From: CAZWSE01 sp964636575 | GTDB taxonomy: Bacteria; Pseudomonadota; Alphaproteobacteria; Rhodobacterales; Rhodobacteraceae | DNA length: 33,696 bases | Assembly: GCA_964636575.1 (NCBI GenBank) | Contig: CAZWSE010000034.1 | Location: 1 to 33,696, forward strand | Direction: 5' to 3' | Notes under the pieces: model-generated | Told to the model about the DNA's origin: nothing | Database searches by the model: none | Seen by the model: the letters and a program-made list of their open reading frames with translations, nothing else | Program-made: the position numbers and the translations under genes | In this document: in pieces, positions 32,336 through 33,696 of the stretch | Position numbering within the stretch: position 1 is the first letter of the stretch | How the letters are laid out: each line of letters starts with the position of its first letter

Positions 32336-32605
32336 ATGGCACACAAAAAAGCAGGTGGTTCATCCCGCAACGGCCGCGATTCAGCGGGTCGTCGTCTTGG
32401 TGTAAAATTGTTCGGTGGCCAAGAAGCCATCGCAGGCAACATCATTATCCGTCAGCGCGGCACGAAATTCTGGCCGGGCGAAGGCGTTGGCTTGGGCAAA
32501 GATCACACAATCTTTGCGGTCCGCGATGGGTCCGTCACATTCCACAAAGGCCTCAAGGGCCGCACCTTTGTATCGGTCCTGCCGGCGGCGGAGGCTGCTG
32601 AGTAA
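32336..32605 (+). CDS. rpmA: 50S ribosomal protein L27
   Basis: Ribosomal protein near the peptidyl-transferase centre. The 89-residue product begins MAHKKAGGSSRNGRDS and includes RLGVKLFGGQEAIAGNIIIRQRGTKFWPG and GLGKDHTIFA, the universally conserved L27 core. No cleavable N-terminal extension of the Firmicutes type is present. AAGGAGAG precedes the start. A strong intrinsic terminator follows 26 bases after the stop. Confidence 0.98.
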   Translation: MAHKKAGGSSRNGRDSAGRRLGVKLFGGQEAIAGNIIIRQRGTKFWPGEGVGLGKDHTIFAVRDGSVTFHKGLKGRTFVSVLPAAEAAE

Positions 32606-32630
32606 ACCGACCCTAAGGTTATGACACAAT

Positions 32631-32669
32631 CAGGGATCGGCGATTACCGCCGGTCCCTTTTTCGTTTTT
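32631..32669 (+). terminator. Intrinsic terminator of rplU-rpmA
   Basis: AGGGATCGGCG and CGCCGGTCCCT form an 11-bp stem with one G-T pair around loop ATTAC, followed directly by TTTTT, then CG and TTTTT. This is the clearest rho-independent terminator in the window. Confidence 0.9.
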
Positions 32670-32699
32670 GAAAGACTGCCTCAGCAGGAGACCCTGACC

Positions 32700-33239
32700 A
32701 TGAGCAAAATTGAAACCATGATCCAACCGATCGTCACAACCGACCGTCTGGTGCTGCGCCCTTTGCAGGCTTCAGACGCTGGCCCTGTTGAGATGATTGC
32801 AGCGGATGCCCGAGTGGCGCGGATGACCACAAGCATTCCGCACCCGTACCCGCCAGGTGCTGCGAATGCGTTTATCGAGCGTGCGCGCAACGCGGAACGG
32901 GTGGAACAGATTTGGGCTATGGATGGCTCTGCCGATGGTGGGTCTGAGGTCATGGGATTGATTTCGCTTAAACAAATGGACCGCAACCAGTCTGAAGTCG
33001 GATACTACGTGGCGCCTGCCTATTGGAACACGGGGCTTGCCTCTGATGCGCTGAATGCCTTGATAGAGGCCAATCCGCTGTCTGATACATCCATGTTCGG
33101 GGTCGTGTTTCAGGACAATCCGGCCTCGGCGGCGGTGCTGACGCATGCCGGATTTGAGTATATTGGCGATGCCGAAGCCTTTAGCGTGGCCCGTGATGCG
33201 ACGGTTGCCACTTGGACATACCTGCGAAAACTGGCATGA
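32700..33239 (+). CDS. GNAT-family N-acetyltransferase
   Basis: A 179-residue RimJ/RimL-type GNAT protein: TTDRLVLRPLQASDAGPV near residue 13, ISLKQMDRNQSEVGYYVAPAYWNTGLASDALNALIE near 87 (the acetyl-CoA loop replaces the usual Q-x-x-G-x-A with N-T-G-L-A), and VFQDNPASAAVLTHAGFEYIG near 138. The substrate is unknown; ribosomal proteins or small amines are possible. AGGAG precedes the ATG. It lies between the rpmA terminator and obgE (32 bases), a position such a gene often holds in Rhodobacterales, so it probably shares a transcript with obgE. Confidence 0.9.
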   Translation: MSKIETMIQPIVTTDRLVLRPLQASDAGPVEMIAADARVARMTTSIPHPYPPGAANAFIERARNAERVEQIWAMDGSADGGSEVMGLISLKQMDRNQSEVGYYVAPAYWNTGLASDALNALIEANPLSDTSMFGVVFQDNPASAAVLTHAGFEYIGDAEAFSVARDATVATWTYLRKLA

Positions 33240-33271
33240 GCCGTTAACAAAGCGCCGTCAAAGGACACGAC

Positions 33272-33696
33272 ATGAAGTTTCTGGATCTGACCAAAGTCTA
33301 CATCCGCTCTGGTGGCGGTGGTGGCGGATGCGTCAGCTTCCGGCGTGAGAAATACATTGAATACGGTGGCCCCGATGGGGGCGACGGCGGCAATGGCGGG
33401 TCTGTTTGGGCTGAGGCCGTTGACGGGCTGAACACCTTGATTGATTTCCGCTACCAGCAGCACTTCTTCGCCAAAAGCGGCATCCCTGGCATGGGCAAAC
33501 AGCGCACGGGCGCTGATGGTGATGACATTGTGCTGAAAGTCCCTGTGGGCACCGAAGTTCTGGATGAAGATCAGGAAACCGTCATCGCTGATATGACCGA
33601 GCTTGGGCAACGTGTTTTGCTGGCCAAGGGTGGCAATGGCGGCTTTGGCAACCTGCATTTCAAATCTTCGACCAACCAATCCCCGCGCCGCGCCAA
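33272..33696 (+). CDS. obgE: GTPase ObgE/CgtA, 5' part (runs off the window)
   Basis: The first 141 codons of the essential ribosome-assembly and stress GTPase. The visible part is the glycine-rich Obg domain: MKFLDLTKVYIRSGGGGGGCVSFRREKYIEYGGPDGGDGG-type sequence (key features are the G-rich strands and FRREKYIE), then HFFAKSGIPGMGKQRTGADGDDIVLKVPVGT and LLAKGGNGGFGNLHFKSSTNQSPR. The GTPase domain lies beyond the end of the window. AAGGAC precedes the ATG. The gene order rplU-rpmA-obgE is conserved in most bacteria. Confidence 0.97.
   Translation, partial: MKFLDLTKVYIRSGGGGGGCVSFRREKYIEYGGPDGGDGGNGGSVWAEAVDGLNTLIDFRYQQHFFAKSGIPGMGKQRTGADGDDIVLKVPVGTEVLDEDQETVIADMTELGQRVLLAKGGNGGFGNLHFKSSTNQSPRRA

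Overview
The window looks like the chromosome of a marine alphaproteobacterium of the Roseobacter group (Rhodobacterales). The evidence is a monomeric NADP-isocitrate dehydrogenase, a complete bhcABCD set (beta-hydroxyaspartate cycle), a ribosomal protein L21 with a long Ala/Lys-rich tail and helix-hairpin-helix end, the order rplU-rpmA-GNAT-obgE, dense GC-rich coding, and ATGA-overlapping operons. I see no phage, transposon, integrase or CRISPR. Species cannot be named from the sequence alone.

Layout. (1) 1-2571: a tRNA-Ser(GGA) and isocitrate dehydrogenase. (2) 2588-16812: a galactoside catabolic island in two divergent arms. The minus arm is IclR regulator, ABC ATPase, SDR dehydrogenase. 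The plus arm is a sugar-binding protein, two permeases, GH36 alpha-galactosidase, a second SDR, DgoK, DgoA, an SMP-30 lactonase, GH42 beta-galactosidase and aldose 1-epimerase. Together they can import alpha- and beta-galactosides, hydrolyse them in the cytoplasm, and take galactose through the oxidative De Ley-Doudoroff route to pyruvate and glyceraldehyde-3-phosphate. The galactonate dehydratase step is absent here, and the presumed galactose dehydrogenase has Asn where the catalytic Lys of SDR enzymes should be.

(3) 16809-24617, minus strand: allE (ureidoglycine aminohydrolase), bhcA, bhcB, bhcC, bhcD and maeB. The bhc genes turn two glyoxylate into oxaloacetate without losing carbon. AllE belongs to a purine/allantoin route that ends in glyoxylate, so the neighbourhood plausibly joins a glyoxylate source to a glyoxylate sink, and malic enzyme can drain the C4 product. 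The usual adjacent IclR-type bhcR is missing; instead there is a pair of 14-bp direct repeats exactly 20 bp apart upstream of bhcA.

(4) 24922-27283, minus strand: a three-gene C1 unit made of a 99-aa 'virulence factor' family protein, a MetF-like methylenetetrahydrofolate reductase, and a pterin-binding methyltransferase with an Arg/Gly-rich tail. (5) 27543-33696: ppx/gppA, rlmE, tRNA-Ser(CGA), two tandem secreted DUF2059 paralogues, then rplU, rpmA, a GNAT acetyltransferase and the start of obgE, which runs off the window.

Intergenic signals include a strong terminator after rpmA, a CTTGAC/CATAAG promoter before rplU, matching promoters for the two tRNA-Ser genes, a 13-bp hairpin behind the sugar-binding protein gene, and two copies of a dispersed repeat with a GC-rich stem-loop.
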